A DNA stretch of 21,820 nt from Stramenopiles sp. TOSAG23-2 (GCA_900128395.1 LT649527.1:1-21820), one strand, 5' to 3'. Counted from the stretch's first letter, positions 8,048-18,308 are shown. The notes: generated by a model not told the origin, from the letters alone. Numbers and translations: made by a program.

Positions 8048-11000
8048 TCATATTGTTACAAATTGCAAACCATCAGTTAAGAAATTCTTTAAATGTAAAA
8101 AATGTTTTGAACTACTTGAAAATAAGTCCGTTTGAGTTTCAATGACTTTGCAATAATCATTTAACTCTTTCATACGAGCAGCTAAAAATTCTGCATCATA
8201 GGAATGGAACCATGTTTTTGCAGGCAAACCGGACGCGACAATAATATTGTTCTCCATTAAATAATCATTTAAGCTGTAAAAATCAGAGACACGACGATAA
8301 ACAGCCCATTGATTTGGCGTTGGTTCAATTTGATGGATTTCCAGTAAATATTGTGCAAATTTCCTTCCTTGTTCTTTTTCCTTTGCAACTTGGACAAACG
8401 AAATTTGCAATTCTAATTTACAATCTGGTGGCATAATCGAGTCTAATTCTCTGTTTATATCACGATATTGTTGCACAACTTTGCGGCGTATTGCTAAAAC
8501 GGCATCTTTATGTACACCAATTCCATGTTGTACTTGCTCAACATATTTAACATTATTCTTACCAAATAATTCTTGACAAGCATCAATACGAGATTTTAAA
8601 TTTTGCAAGATCTCTTGTTGAACTTGAACATGATTATGCAAGGATGTCTCATACATTAAAGTGGATTCGTTTGCTTTATCATAACTAGCAGATTGCAAAT
8701 AACAGTTTCTCCAAAACACAATAGAGGATGGTAACTTGGATGGTTTAATAACCATATCGAATGTTTCATTTGGTTGATATTTAAGATTCTCAAAATACAA
8801 CAAATTTTCTTTCACAAAAGACCATATATCAATGCTTTCAAATCCATTCTCTTCTTCCCTTTCTTTTTCATTATTATATAAAAAATTCCCGAATATACCA
8901 GAATATAGATGTATGCTTAAAAAGATCAACAAATTTTCATTAAATTCAAAACGATGTGGAAATTGGTTATATACTTGGAAAACAACATCTAACCATTGCA
9001 AAAATATAGGCGAAAAGTCACGCCCAGATCCTCGATTTACATCACTATTCCTTCGATCAAATTGGTGACCAAAACAACACCACTCTTTCTCAATTAAGGT
9101 TGCAAAACCATGTATGGTTCGATAATGACTATCCATCAATAATTGTGTAGTGGCGCATATTTGGGGTGTACGATCCCAGCCATCACTACAATGGACAATA
9201 GATGGATGTCCAGCCTCCAAAGCATCGGTAACAAGACTAGTGCCATGCAATATAGAAAATATATGCTGCAACCATTGTGTCTGCCCTATGTCGGAATAAA
9301 AATTGAATTGCGCAGTAAAATTTTTCGCATCTAATAATTTTCGACACGTTAACATTACGTTGATCAATGAATTTCGCACTGTATGAATATTCTCGATACC
9401 AAGAAAATTCAGTTTTGCAAAATCTTCACCACCTAATGAACTAATATTTTCATAACCTTTACCGGCAATTGTGTTGCCCATTGCATTGATCCATGGCCTG
9501 GCATCAAATACGTGTAATACTTTATGATTTTGACCACCGGAAATGTGATAAGTATTATCATCTTCTCCACCATATAGATCTATACAATTTCGAATTGCTG
9601 TAAGAACCTTACGATCTGCAGTAGAATGTCCACCTATAATTCCTGTTAATGGTTGAGAGCAACGGCATAAGCATGCTCCATTTTTTTGATTTATCCAACA
9701 CAGGGCTACGAAGCGATTTTTACTTCTAAATTTAGCAGATTTCTTTAAAGTGATTGTATCGATTGAACGAGGGATTGCTAGCAACTTTGGGTATGTTGGG
9801 CACAATTTAAAATCCATATTTTCATTTGTTATTTTCCAATATGAATTATTTGCAAGTATACCAAGACGTGCAAAATCCAATTTTACCCGCCTTTGACCAT
9901 TGCTTATCTTATCATGATCAAATTCAAATTCGTTATTTATTTTATCAATAGACGACGACGACGATGTTTCTCCTGTTTCTTCCTTTGTAGAGTTGAATTT
10001 CATTCGGCATTGTTGTAAATCTCTTCTATATGTATTAGTTTCATCCCCCATTAAAGACAAAAATAATGAATATGCATATCCTCTTTCTGCAATCCTCCAA
10101 CGCACTTCTTCCACCAAACGTTGTGCAGCCATTTGTACGGCTTTGATCCATATCTTTGGATCTAATGCAAGCGATTTTCTTTGTTTTGCTGCTTTAACAA
10201 TCATACTATTAGTCGCTATTCCCAAAGATTGAATATTTTCCTTAGCTTTGATATAAAATATCCGTGTATCAACATCTTTACAAGTAAATGTAATGGTCTT
10301 AATTAAACGTTGTCGATGGCCGTCTTGACCATATTGTATTTTAGAGTAATGCTTTTCATTTGTAACATATTTTAAATCAATAGCAGAGATATTACCATAC
10401 CATAAACTAAATGCTTTGACGTATATAATATCTTTAACTGATGTATCTTCATACGGGCAAAATACGATTCTATATTGAGTTGCATATAATGAGCCTAGAT
10501 TACCCATGTGATTTACTTCTTCAACAATATCTAGAACCACTTCACCATCTCCTGGAAATACTTTGGATGGATTGTTATTATCTGTTCCTCCTTCAAATTT
10601 AAAATAAAGGCTTGGAAATGCCAATACAGGGCATATAGATATCAGCGTACCAAACTTTGTTTCCCGTTTCTCAAAATCACGATCTAAATTAATTAAAGAA
10701 GCAATATTATTGTTACTACTAATACTATTAATATTAGCGATAGAAGCAGTATTAATCGGACTATCGTTCAACTTATTTGCATTGCGCCAAATTAATTCGA
10801 TATGAATTTCTCCTTCCGCTGTTGAAGGTCTTACTAATTTATGCCAAGCATCTTTGTATATATGATTTTCCTCAGCGTAGTGCACAAACACCCTACAGCT
10901 TCCAAGTAAATCATCAGCATTTGTATTATCCCTATCGTAGACATCAATGATAAAATATGTGGTATTTTTATCTTGTAAAGCAGACAATGGTAGTTGAAAC

Positions 11001-11263
11001 CTTTCATTCCATGTTGGATTTAAATTGTTTTTTATAACAGTAGTTTCACCGAACTTTCTAGTAAAAATTTCACCACCTGTATGGCAAAGTAAAGACAACT
11101 TACAATATGGATCTGACTTTCCAGTTAAATCCGCATTTTTTAAATTCCTTGCTCCCACAACATGTACTTCTAAAACAACTGGGACCGGCAATACATCATT
11201 ATTATTTATTTGTGGAATGGTTTTGTAATTATTATTATTATTATTATTATTATGATCGTCCAT
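8048..11263 (-). CDS. C2-GRAM-myotubularin-PX phosphoinositide 3-phosphatase (copy 1)
   Basis: The product is 1071 aa, from an ATG at 11263-11261 (the first in frame, one base after an acceptor-like CTCCAG) to TGA. After an Asn8 run, residues 28-160 are a C2 domain with the Ca2+-ligand aspartates D45, D51, D110, D112 and D118. A GRAM/PH-like domain spans about 233-348. The myotubularin phosphatase domain (about 383-800) carries the CX5R signature HCSDGWDRT with Cys692 and Arg698, so it should be catalytically active on PI3P and PI(3,5)P2. A coiled-coil-like segment follows (868-943), then a C-terminal PX domain (946-1063) with YRRVSDF (R990/R991) and a basic LPAK loop, expected to bind PI3P. 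The two added membrane-binding domains suggest Ca2+- and PI3P-dependent recruitment to endosomes; that role is inferred. Animal myotubularins I know carry FYVE, DENN or PH instead. Confidence 0.93.
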   Translation of the reverse strand: MDDHNNNNNNNNYKTIPQINNNDVLPVPVVLEVHVVGARNLKNADLTGKSDPYCKLSLLCHTGGEIFTRKFGETTVIKNNLNPTWNERFQLPLSALQDKNTTYFIIDVYDRDNTNADDLLGSCRVFVHYAEENHIYKDAWHKLVRPSTAEGEIHIELIWRNANKLNDSPINTASIANINSISSNNNIASLINLDRDFEKRETKFGTLISICPVLAFPSLYFKFEGGTDNNNPSKVFPGDGEVVLDIVEEVNHMGNLGSLYATQYRIVFCPYEDTSVKDIIYVKAFSLWYGNISAIDLKYVTNEKHYSKIQYGQDGHRQRLIKTITFTCKDVDTRIFYIKAKENIQSLGIATNSMIVKAAKQRKSLALDPKIWIKAVQMAAQRLVEEVRWRIAERGYAYSLFLSLMGDETNTYRRDLQQCRMKFNSTKEETGETSSSSSIDKINNEFEFDHDKISNGQRRVKLDFARLGILANNSYWKITNENMDFKLCPTYPKLLAIPRSIDTITLKKSAKFRSKNRFVALCWINQKNGACLCRCSQPLTGIIGGHSTADRKVLTAIRNCIDLYGGEDDNTYHISGGQNHKVLHVFDARPWINAMGNTIAGKGYENISSLGGEDFAKLNFLGIENIHTVRNSLINVMLTCRKLLDAKNFTAQFNFYSDIGQTQWLQHIFSILHGTSLVTDALEAGHPSIVHCSDGWDRTPQICATTQLLMDSHYRTIHGFATLIEKEWCCFGHQFDRRNSDVNRGSGRDFSPIFLQWLDVVFQVYNQFPHRFEFNENLLIFLSIHLYSGIFGNFLYNNEKEREEENGFESIDIWSFVKENLLYFENLKYQPNETFDMVIKPSKLPSSIVFWRNCYLQSASYDKANESTLMYETSLHNHVQVQQEILQNLKSRIDACQELFGKNNVKYVEQVQHGIGVHKDAVLAIRRKVVQQYRDINRELDSIMPPDCKLELQISFVQVAKEKEQGRKFAQYLLEIHQIEPTPNQWAVYRRVSDFYSLNDYLMENNIIVASGLPAKTWFHSYDAEFLAARMKELNDYCKVIETQTDLFSSSSKHFLHLKNFLTDGLQFVTI

Positions 11264-11264
11264 G

Positions 11265-11439
11265 CTGGAGATACAAAAAAAAAATGATTCCCTATACAAT
11301 AACTTTTCTTATTCGTTTTCCTGAGCCTGAGCTGAGATCGTATAGAGAGTGATAATCTAAGTTGTAGTTTGTGCCTCCTTCATCATATATATATATATTT
11401 GTTTTTAATAATGATCCATGATCCACAAATAATACGTAC
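11265..11439 (-). other. Candidate 5'UTR intron of the myotubularin-like gene (copy 1)
   Basis: 175 nt, with donor ATCGGG|GTACGT and an acceptor with a long T tract, TGTATCTCCAG, ending two bases before the A of the start ATG. The exon-like sequence upstream contains no ATG before the donor, consistent with a non-coding first exon. Unproven without transcripts. Confidence 0.5.
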
Positions 11440-11565
11440 CCCGATATAATTTTTAGTGTGCCGGCCAGTCGTAAATTTTCGGTATACTTAAACACTATAT
11501 TTAACTATCAAACACACAAATTAATCCAAAACTCAACCACTCGAAAACCTGAAAACCGACTGTTT

Positions 11566-11608
11566 TGTTGTTGTTGTTGTTGTTGTTTTTGTTTCTTGTT
11601 GTTGTTGT
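11566..11608. repeat. (TTG)n-rich simple repeat
   Basis: An imperfect run of TTG triplets with a T-rich interruption, in the spacer between the two large copies. Such a tract is a plausible site for mis-assembly or slippage. Confidence 0.85.
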
Positions 11609-11674
11609 ATTAGCTTATCTTTCTTTCATCAGTTTACAATAATAAATAGTTTATCTTGTGGCCCTTTTTTCTAG

Positions 11675-11767
11675 CATTATTTGACATGTGCATGTTGTTG
11701 TGTAATCTGTGGTAGAAAAAAGGAAAAGGAAACAAATATAAATACACTACAAAAATTGTTCCTATAA
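11675..11767 (+). CDS. Candidate membrane-protein tail exon (copy 2 version)
   Basis: After a good acceptor (TTTTTTCTAG at 11665-11674) the frame reads through a Cys-rich hydrophobic stretch, then VICGRKKEKE, and stops at TAA 11765-11767, 31 codons. The same VICGRKK segment occurs in copy 1 (from 1452) preceded by a different hydrophobic run, as expected for the end of a transmembrane helix followed by a basic anchor. Here a 2-bp insertion moves the frame to an early stop, and a 7-bp insertion 40 bp later (11788-11794) restores the distal frame. That frame is open from 11768 to 11944 and ends in the same PQQDV tail as copy 1, but it is no longer joined to the hydrophobic part. This copy is either shortened, a pseudogene, or spliced in a way I cannot resolve. 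Confidence 0.3.
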   Translation, partial: HYLTCACCCVICGRKKEKETNINTLQKLFL

Positions 11768-12140
11768 GTGAAGAGTCGCAAAGGCTACCAGGTAATGAAA
11801 GTGAAGCAATTACAACAAATGCAACAATTAAGAAGTATTAGAGTGAAGTATGGTGCAGATAGTGAAGAATACAAAAATGCAATTGATTTAAATACGGAAA
11901 AAGGTAATTTTAATAATAAAATTAATCCGCAGCAAGATGTTTAAATGAAACAGAATAAAAATCCATTTGGGATTTGGGAGTAAAAATTAAAAAAAAATAA
12001 ATGTGCGTTTAAACGTAAATCGGAGTAAAAAAAATTACCGATCATAAAATTTTAAAACTATATTATACGAAAGGTTCGGTACAAAAGTTTTTAACGCTTC
12101 GTACTTCGTAACAAGTAAAACGTAAAACATTTTTTACATT

Positions 12141-13511
12141 TTAACACGGTGTTTGACACCAAATATACTCTTCACCTCCATATCCGCAACTATTGACACA
12201 TGTATAAATATATAACCCACCCCAATCAATTTCGCCAGGGCCTGTTACATTTTCAATATTCAAATATGATAATAACTGCGGCATTATTTGAAATTCAAAT
12301 TGACGCAATCCATTGCAATATGGACACTTGGGTATAGTTTCTAATACATTTGGTCGATTTGTATCACTACAAAACAATTCTTCCCCAGGTTGCCATCGAG
12401 CATAACGCAATATTTGATCTTTAGCAATATCAATACGGTAATGAAAGTAAGTCATGCTTTTATCTAAACTTTTACTAACAATAGTTGTATTATTACTTTT
12501 ATTGCTATTTGAATCACCAGTTAATTTTTTTTTGACATCACTGACACATATTGCATTCATCACATTGTCTATATCATTCTGTGTAATAGCCACATCTTCT
12601 TCTTCTTCTTCCTCCTCCTCTCCTTCTTCTGCTTTTTTCGGCCTTTGAACTTGTTCCTCAATAACGTCTTTAAATTTATCAGTAATTGCAGCATTTGCAT
12701 CCTTTAAGCAATCTGTTTCCAATTCAGACATGATTTCATATATTTTAAATTGAAAAGTATCTAGACAATTTGTATCATGTTCATTATCGTTATCAAAAAT
12801 AGTACGTTCATCATTAAATTCATCATAGGGATATATATCATTCTTCCGTGGCAACTGTGATCTGATTATTCGAAATCCATTATGACCACCTTTTTTTAAA
12901 CATTTTTCATTTTTGCAACAAAAAGCATAAATTGTGCGATGAAAAGCATTTGGCTTATGGATTTCATCATCTATTGGTGCATACAATTGCAATAAAAATA
13001 ACATATTAGCACCACAAACATTGCATGCAAGTTGTTTTTTACTTGGCTTCTTATTGGGATTCAACCATATTGGTTTCCCACCTACATGTCCACCATCCCA
13101 CATAACCCAATTTTTATTAGTATGTGTATGAATCATTTTCTTTATTGAGCCTTTGTACTCATCTTCACAAAATCCTAAATCAACTGTAACATTTTCATTC
13201 GTTATATCTGATGGTTGAATCAACAACACTTTTTGTAACAATTTGTTGTAGATTTTTTTTGTCAGATGGCCATCGTATATATCAATATCACGATCGTACT
13301 TTTCTTGAATATTTTTCTTATTGTTTTTAAAATCATTTAATTTATCATTTTTCCATTTTAATAACTGTTTCCTGTATTTATTTACATTATTAATTTTTGT
13401 AATATTATCCTTATTATTATTATTTATACTAGTATTATTATTTTTATTATTATCATTGTTGTTGTTCTTCTTCTTCTTAATATCATTATTTTGTACGGTC
13501 AATGATGCCAT
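12141..13511 (-). CDS. PDCD2: PDCD2/Tsr4-family ribosome-biogenesis chaperone (copy 2)
   Basis: 456 aa, identical to the product of 1881-3251, single exon, ATG at 13511-13509. It carries the same zinc-binding cysteines (C163/C166, C198/C199/C204; C396/C399, C438/C442), the QLPRKND hallmark, the FEFQIMPQLL segment and the low-complexity Asn/Lys and Glu runs, and no MYND finger. The lack of any coding change, including in codon-repeat tracts that normally mutate fast, means the copy is either extremely recent or an assembly duplicate. Confidence 0.93.
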   Translation of the reverse strand: MASLTVQNNDIKKKKNNNNDNNKNNNTSINNNNKDNITKINNVNKYRKQLLKWKNDKLNDFKNNKKNIQEKYDRDIDIYDGHLTKKIYNKLLQKVLLIQPSDITNENVTVDLGFCEDEYKGSIKKMIHTHTNKNWVMWDGGHVGGKPIWLNPNKKPSKKQLACNVCGANMLFLLQLYAPIDDEIHKPNAFHRTIYAFCCKNEKCLKKGGHNGFRIIRSQLPRKNDIYPYDEFNDERTIFDNDNEHDTNCLDTFQFKIYEIMSELETDCLKDANAAITDKFKDVIEEQVQRPKKAEEGEEEEEEEEDVAITQNDIDNVMNAICVSDVKKKLTGDSNSNKSNNTTIVSKSLDKSMTYFHYRIDIAKDQILRYARWQPGEELFCSDTNRPNVLETIPKCPYCNGLRQFEFQIMPQLLSYLNIENVTGPGEIDWGGLYIYTCVNSCGYGGEEYIWCQTPC

Positions 13512-13983
13512 AATTCCTTTCCCACGCTTTCTTTCTATATGTAGTAGTTGTAGTAAAATGTATTGACGTTTTTAAATATCTTCCATTACAATTGATATGT
13601 ATATTAATGTATATATTTATTATTTTTTGTTTGTTGTTGGCCAGAGTTGGGCGGCCTTTTTTTTTATTATTTATTATGTTATTTGCTGTTATTTGCCTGG
13701 TTGTTTTTTGAGGATTTTTAGCTATAGGGTCTTAAATAATAAATACATGTGGCTTTTTCCAGCTAGTAGGAACAATATATATTGTATTAACAATCACACC
13801 AACATGCGTAAAAAAAATAAAAATTTATTGAAAAATCATATACAAGTATATATATATGTCGTCATGTACTTCAGTAGAGATATACTACCTCTGGAAATAC
13901 GATTTATCTGTACACTATAATATATTACGAGTCTAATAAATACTTGACCGACCGTAATGTTAGAAATATCACGCCCTTTTGTT
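13512..13983. other. Intergenic region (copy 2 of 3252-3723)
   Basis: Same content as 3252-3723: 5' flank of the PDCD2-like gene, 3' flank of the dikinase-like gene, and the 55-bp segment at 13700-13754 whose inverse starts the window. No gene seen. Confidence 0.6.
13700..13754. repeat. Partner of the 55-bp inverted match (copy 2)
   Basis: Identical to 3440-3494 and the reverse complement of bases 1-55. Confidence 0.95.
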
Positions 13984-16900
13984 TTACAACTTTGATGCTA
14001 CAACAGTTCCATTAAGATGATTGTTGTTCCGTTCAACAATCATAACTCTTCCAACATCACCATCAACAGTAACCATATCCCCATCTTCCACAATTTGCAT
14101 CGCATTGGTACAATTTGTTACACAAGGAACTTTGGATTCTCTGCATACTATAAATATATATATATACGTATATATAATAAGGAAAATGAATAAAAGAAAG
14201 TAGTTGTTGTTAGTATTCATGACATAGTATATGTATATATATTGATTAAGTTCAATCAAATATGTATATATATATATATAAATATATTAGTATATATCAA
14301 TAGTTACATACCTATGGCAGCATGGCTAAGCGTCCCACCAACTTCAGTCACACACGCACCAGCTTTTGACATGATAAGTGTAAAACTACTGTTTGTAAAT
14401 TCGCTAAAAATAATTTCTCCTCTTTGCACAAGCATAAAATCTGCTGCACTTCTAATCATCCTCGCTTTACCAGTATATTTACCTTTGGAGCCAGAATCAC
14501 CATGTAAGATATTAACACCAGGTATATTCTTATCATTGTATAAACTCATGTTACTATCACTCACTTTTGCAATATCAGCAAGACCAAGGATGATTTGGCG
14601 CACATTTTTATCTCCAATAATTGGGCTAATAAACTCTGTTACGCCACTTGTCCTACCTTTGTATGGGCCATTAATTGAGGAAGGCGCATGTGAAAGTAAT
14701 GTTTGCATTGAATATACATATCGATATTGCAATTTCTCATCCAAATTATCTAATAAAACGCTATCATCATCATTTATTGCAGATTCATTTTTCAAAAGTG
14801 CAATCAATTCATTCTCTGTAATAAATAAAATATGATTGATGTCATGTAAGATAATCCTTTGAGCATTTTTATGATCATCGTTTTTCCTATTTTTTAAAAA
14901 TCGTTTTCCTACTGTAAATAATGCTCTACGTAAGATTCCAGCAGCCCACTGCATAAAATTTCAATGTAAAAATAGCATGTAAAGTTAGGGAGATGGAAAC
15001 ATGTAAATATATATTACATATATATAGCTCTACTATAATAGAAATTATAAACTTACCACATCGCTATAAAGGCTTCTTTCATCACGTAAACGATGACATT
15101 TATGGGCATCCTCCATTAACTCTAACCATTCTTCTTGCTTTGATCGTATAATTTTTTTTAATGCAGCTTTTACATTTTCATCATGTTTTAAGCGAAACAT
15201 TTCTATATCATCATTAATTATTTTCCAAGCAGCACTAGCAAGTATACCAGGCATTTCTCTCCCACTGAAAAATGTTATATCGTATCCACCAACTTGGCGA
15301 TACCAATTTTCATTTAAATATTGTTTCATACTTTCCCGAATTTCTATAGAGTAATTCGAATCATTTTGTAATTTATTTAAAATTAGTAAAATTCTTTTAT
15401 CTTGATCACTTTTTGACAATGAGGTGTCATCTGATATTTCAACAGCATGTCTCAGCAATTCAAGCGCATCCATATTCTTCACATTTAAAAATGCAGAACG
15501 TAAATATTTACCGGCTGAGTGTTCATATACTTGCTCTTTTAAATTCCCCTCTAACAATTCATATGCATCAATCTGACTAAGTCCATTTTCACTACTAAAT
15601 CTTAGAAAAAAATTCACTGGTAACATAGCTGCAGAATTAAATCGATGATGATTGAAAGCACAAAATCGAAAATGATTTATTACATCTAAGACATAATTTA
15701 ACAGATCTTCTGAGGATAACAATGCTTCCGGATCAATGTTAGATAATTTGTTATGCGTTTTAATCAACTCAGGCCTTCTTTCATTGTCCCAAAACTCTAA
15801 ATCCTTTAACCATTTTTTATTTTGTAATACTTCTTTGCATTTGCTTTTAAATGATATTGCAGCTGGTACAAGATTAAACATTATTTTGGTAGCTAATTGC
15901 AAAACTAATGTTGGTGTCCATTGGAAGAAAATGTTTGTAAACAACTGTCCAATTGTTGGTAATTTAGATGACAAATGTTCGTCGCTCCATCCTTCGTTTA
16001 ATTCTTTTTCAGTATCATCACCAAGGTACATGAAACCATTAATAAATTTTCCCGGAGGTGCAAAATCACTAATAGAATCAGGCAAATAGGAACCAATATC
16101 AGCTTTAATTGCAGCTGCAAATTGGCTTTCATAGCAGTTAGTGAATAATGGAGTACTATATATATATATATATGTAATTGTTTTGATTTTGCGGCAAAGA
16201 CAATACATATATTGTTAGAAAAATGAAAATATAAAAAAGAGAAATACAGCAGGATGTAAATGAAATACTTACTGTGGTCGTATGAAATGTTCATTTAATT
16301 TCCATGACTCTCCAGGTTTTCCTGGATTTATAAACTCCATAGCTTCCGCAGCATCATAATTTGGTTCTACAGAAGTTACAGGCCTTGATTGGAGTAAATA
16401 TAAATATCCAACTGCATCAACTGCAAATTCAATGTCTTGCGGTATTTCATTGTATAAGTCTAATAATTTATTGCCATAATTTGATAATATTATTAATTGC
16501 TCCTGTGTTAAAGAAGATCGATATTTTAAATGATCTGGCAATTGTTTTTTAACCCAATGACTATCAGTATTACTTTGATTATGACTATTTGCATTATTAT
16601 TATTATTACTACTACTATGGGAATTGTTGAAAATAATATCATAATAATACTCTTTAACAACAATTTCACGTACTAAAAGTTTGCCATCTTTTCTTCTTAT
16701 TAAATATTTATCAGCAGATAGACTGCCGCTGACATAACCTTCCCCTTGGCCAAAAACGCTTTCAACGGTAAACTCAGTTATGCCCCCACTATTGACATTC
16801 AATGTAAACATTACCCCAGATGCTTTGGAATCGACTTGCACTTGGATGACCACTGCCATTATAGGCTTTACACTCGTGAGAATCTTACCATCATTTAATT

Positions 16901-17408
16901 GCTTCAAATAAAAATATACATTTGGCATCCACAACGACGCCCAACATTTTTTTAAACTCTTAAAAACTTCATCTTCATTCGATTGGCCTAAAAATGTATC
17001 AAAAATGCCTGCAAACGATGCGGAAGCGCCATCTTCAACTGTTGCACTAGATCGAACGCTGACAGGCATATTATCATTAGCCTTTAAAAAAGTGCGTATT
17101 TTATTTTTGCAATATTCACTCAGTGATTTTGATATAATTTTGTTTGAAATATCTTTATACAATTGTAAATCATTTTTTTCATTATGACCAATATGTCTAT
17201 ACAAGTAAGCTATTTGGCTATTCAAACCATCTATTGAATTGACATGGTGTTTATACAAATCTGTTGCGCATAATAAAGCATTTGGTACTGGCTGAAATTG
17301 CGAATTGACAAAAGCGGAAGCTATTAGCTTTAAATTAAAACCCTTTCCACCAAGCTTAGATGCGTCTAATGTATCAATTAATGCAGCTTCCTCAAGTGTG
17401 TACAACAT
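13984..17408 (-). CDS. Peroxisome-tagged PEP-synthase/rifampicin-phosphotransferase-like dikinase (copy 2)
   Basis: Four exons, 17408-16273, 16155-15057, 14948-14312 and 14147-13984, encode the same 1011 residues as 3724-7148. The product has an ATP-grasp domain (1-345), a divergent central substrate-domain-like region, and the swivelling histidine domain with His954 in EVGGTLSHAAIV, and it ends in the PTS1 tripeptide SKL. Exons and introns show no difference from copy 1, so both copies are predicted to be equally functional. As in copy 1, no PEP/pyruvate-binding barrel follows the histidine domain, so the phosphate acceptor cannot be predicted. Confidence 0.88.
14148..14311 (-). other. Intron 3 of the dikinase-like gene (copy 2)
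   Basis: 164 nt, donor ATAG|GTATGT, acceptor TTTATAG. Same as 3888-4051. Confidence 0.85.
14949..15056 (-). other. Intron 2 of the dikinase-like gene (copy 2)
   Basis: 108 nt, phase 0, donor GATGTG|GTAAGT, acceptor ATGCAG, CCCTAAC branch-like site. Same as 4689-4796. Confidence 0.85.
16156..16272 (-). other. Intron 1 of the dikinase-like gene (copy 2)
   Basis: 117 nt, phase 2, donor CCACA|GTAAGT, (TA)n-TAG acceptor. Same as 5896-6012. Confidence 0.85.
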
Positions 17409-17619
17409 GTTTTATATACCAGAAAAACAAGATAAATAAATAAATATTACATATATATATATATATATATATACGTATATAACTTTTCTTTCTCTCCGTG
17501 CACTGGATAAAGTTGTTTGTAAATGATACAAAATGATGGATTGATTTAAGATATGTATATATATATATCTAGATAGCTGTAGGACAGAAATATTATTAAA
17601 TACATTTATATTTTATTAT

Positions 17620-17814
17620 TTATTTCAATTTAGCTTCTGCTTCATCATCATCAATGAAGGAAGAAAGGGTATTTTTTAATTCTAAATTCAATACTAAGGC
17701 GTAGAGTACACGCGAAGTTTCGTTTGCAAAGACCCTTAAAGTTTGCGAAGTCTGTATGGTAATGCCATTATAATAAAACCTTATTTTCTCCAGTTTTTTA
17801 ATCAATTTTTGCAC
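17620..17814 (-). CDS. Unrecognised 64-codon open frame, intact only in copy 2
   Basis: Open frame from a GTG (no ATG; an in-frame TAA lies 6 nt upstream) to TAA at 17620-17622, with a mildly protein-like composition: a Leu/Val-rich middle and an acidic end, FIDDDEAEAKLK. In copy 1 the single missing T after 7513 shifts the frame. If it is a real terminal exon, an acceptor such as CCATACAG (near 17755) would place the indel in an intron and leave both copies coding from about 17754. No upstream exon was found and no family is recognised, so it may be non-coding. Confidence 0.18.
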   Translation of the reverse strand: MQKLIKKLEKIRFYYNGITIQTSQTLRVFANETSRVLYALVLNLELKNTLSSFIDDDEAEAKLK

Positions 17815-17854
17815 ATTATTTTAGTCTATAGTAAACAGTGTTATTTTATTTTTA

Positions 17855-17876
17855 AAACCGGTTTTAAAACCGGTTT
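17855..17876. promoter_or_regulatory. Double AACCGGTT palindrome (copy 2)
   Basis: Same perfect 22-bp palindrome as 7594-7615: two tandem Grainyhead/CP2-like AACCGGTT cores with 12-bp centre spacing. Function inferred from the motif only. Confidence 0.4.
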
Positions 17877-17928
17877 GTAATTTTAGTCCTTTTTTCAGTG
17901 CTATTTACATAGTAGCCAATTTGAGACC

Positions 17929-18099
17929 ATGTCTGTGTACGGAAGGCCTAAGTTTTCTCGGACAAACTCTATAGGTAAGTATAAATTTTAATACTCTAAC
18001 AGAAAAATTCGGACAGAATGGCAGAATGGCCAAAAAAAAGATTCCGGAATATTCATAGACTACAGACAGGACAGTATTAATGCTATAAAATGTACTTGA
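17929..18099 (+). CDS. Possible small two-exon gene (copy 2)
   Basis: Identical to 7668-7838. ATG exon 17929-17974 ends in ATAG|GTAAGT; the candidate intron is 17975-18016 (or ends at 18002); the second exon ends at TGA 18097-18099. About 42 residues, unrecognised and doubtful. Confidence 0.22.
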
Positions 18100-18308
18100 T
18101 ATATTTTGATACACAAACACTTAAAAAACAACAGACCACTTTTCATCAACCAGAAAAGAACTTCTTTCTGTCGTATTACTACTCCCCTAACAAGTACAGT
18201 ACATCATAAGTGAACAGAAATGAAATAAATACATGTGTAGGAATTTTATTAAACACACACCCATATATATATATATATATCGTATATATTTCATTTCATA
18301 ATTAAAAA
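18100..18308. other. 3' flank of the myotubularin-like gene (copy 2)
   Basis: Copy of 7839-8047, including a minus-strand AATAAA (18250-18245) about 60 nt beyond the stop codon. No gene seen. Confidence 0.5.

Larger units (their letters stand above)
1448..11553. repeat. Copy 1 of a ~10.1-kb tandem duplication
   Basis: It matches 11699-21814. The offset is 10251 at the left edge, 10260 from about 1536, and 10261 after 7513. The PDCD2-like, dikinase-like and myotubularin proteins are identical between copies, and the intergenic stretches I compared by eye also agree. Differences seen: 1472 A versus 11723 G; AC absent here and present near 11745; seven bases absent here and present at 11788-11794; one T absent after 7513 and present at 17774. 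Confidence 0.95.
11264..11698. other. Myotubularin 5' flank and inter-copy spacer
   Basis: Bases 11264-11553 are shared with the second copy and hold the 5'UTR/promoter of the myotubularin-like gene. Bases 11554-11698 occur only here and link the two copies. They hold GTT-repeat tracts and a pyrimidine-rich acceptor-like CCCTTTTTTCTAG ending at 11674. No complete gene is seen. Confidence 0.6.
17409..17928. other. Gene-poor region upstream of the dikinase-like gene (copy 2)
   Basis: Copy of 7149-7667 with one extra T at 17774. It holds the (AT)n tract at 17451-17473, a minus-strand ORF at 17620-17814 and the double palindrome at 17855-17876. Confidence 0.55.

Noticed and set aside
11264-11299. 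Upstream extension of the myotubularin-like product by 12 residues
   Set aside because: It would need a TTG start, and the stretch has a T tract and acceptor signal typical of an intron end; the ATG at 11263 is preferred.
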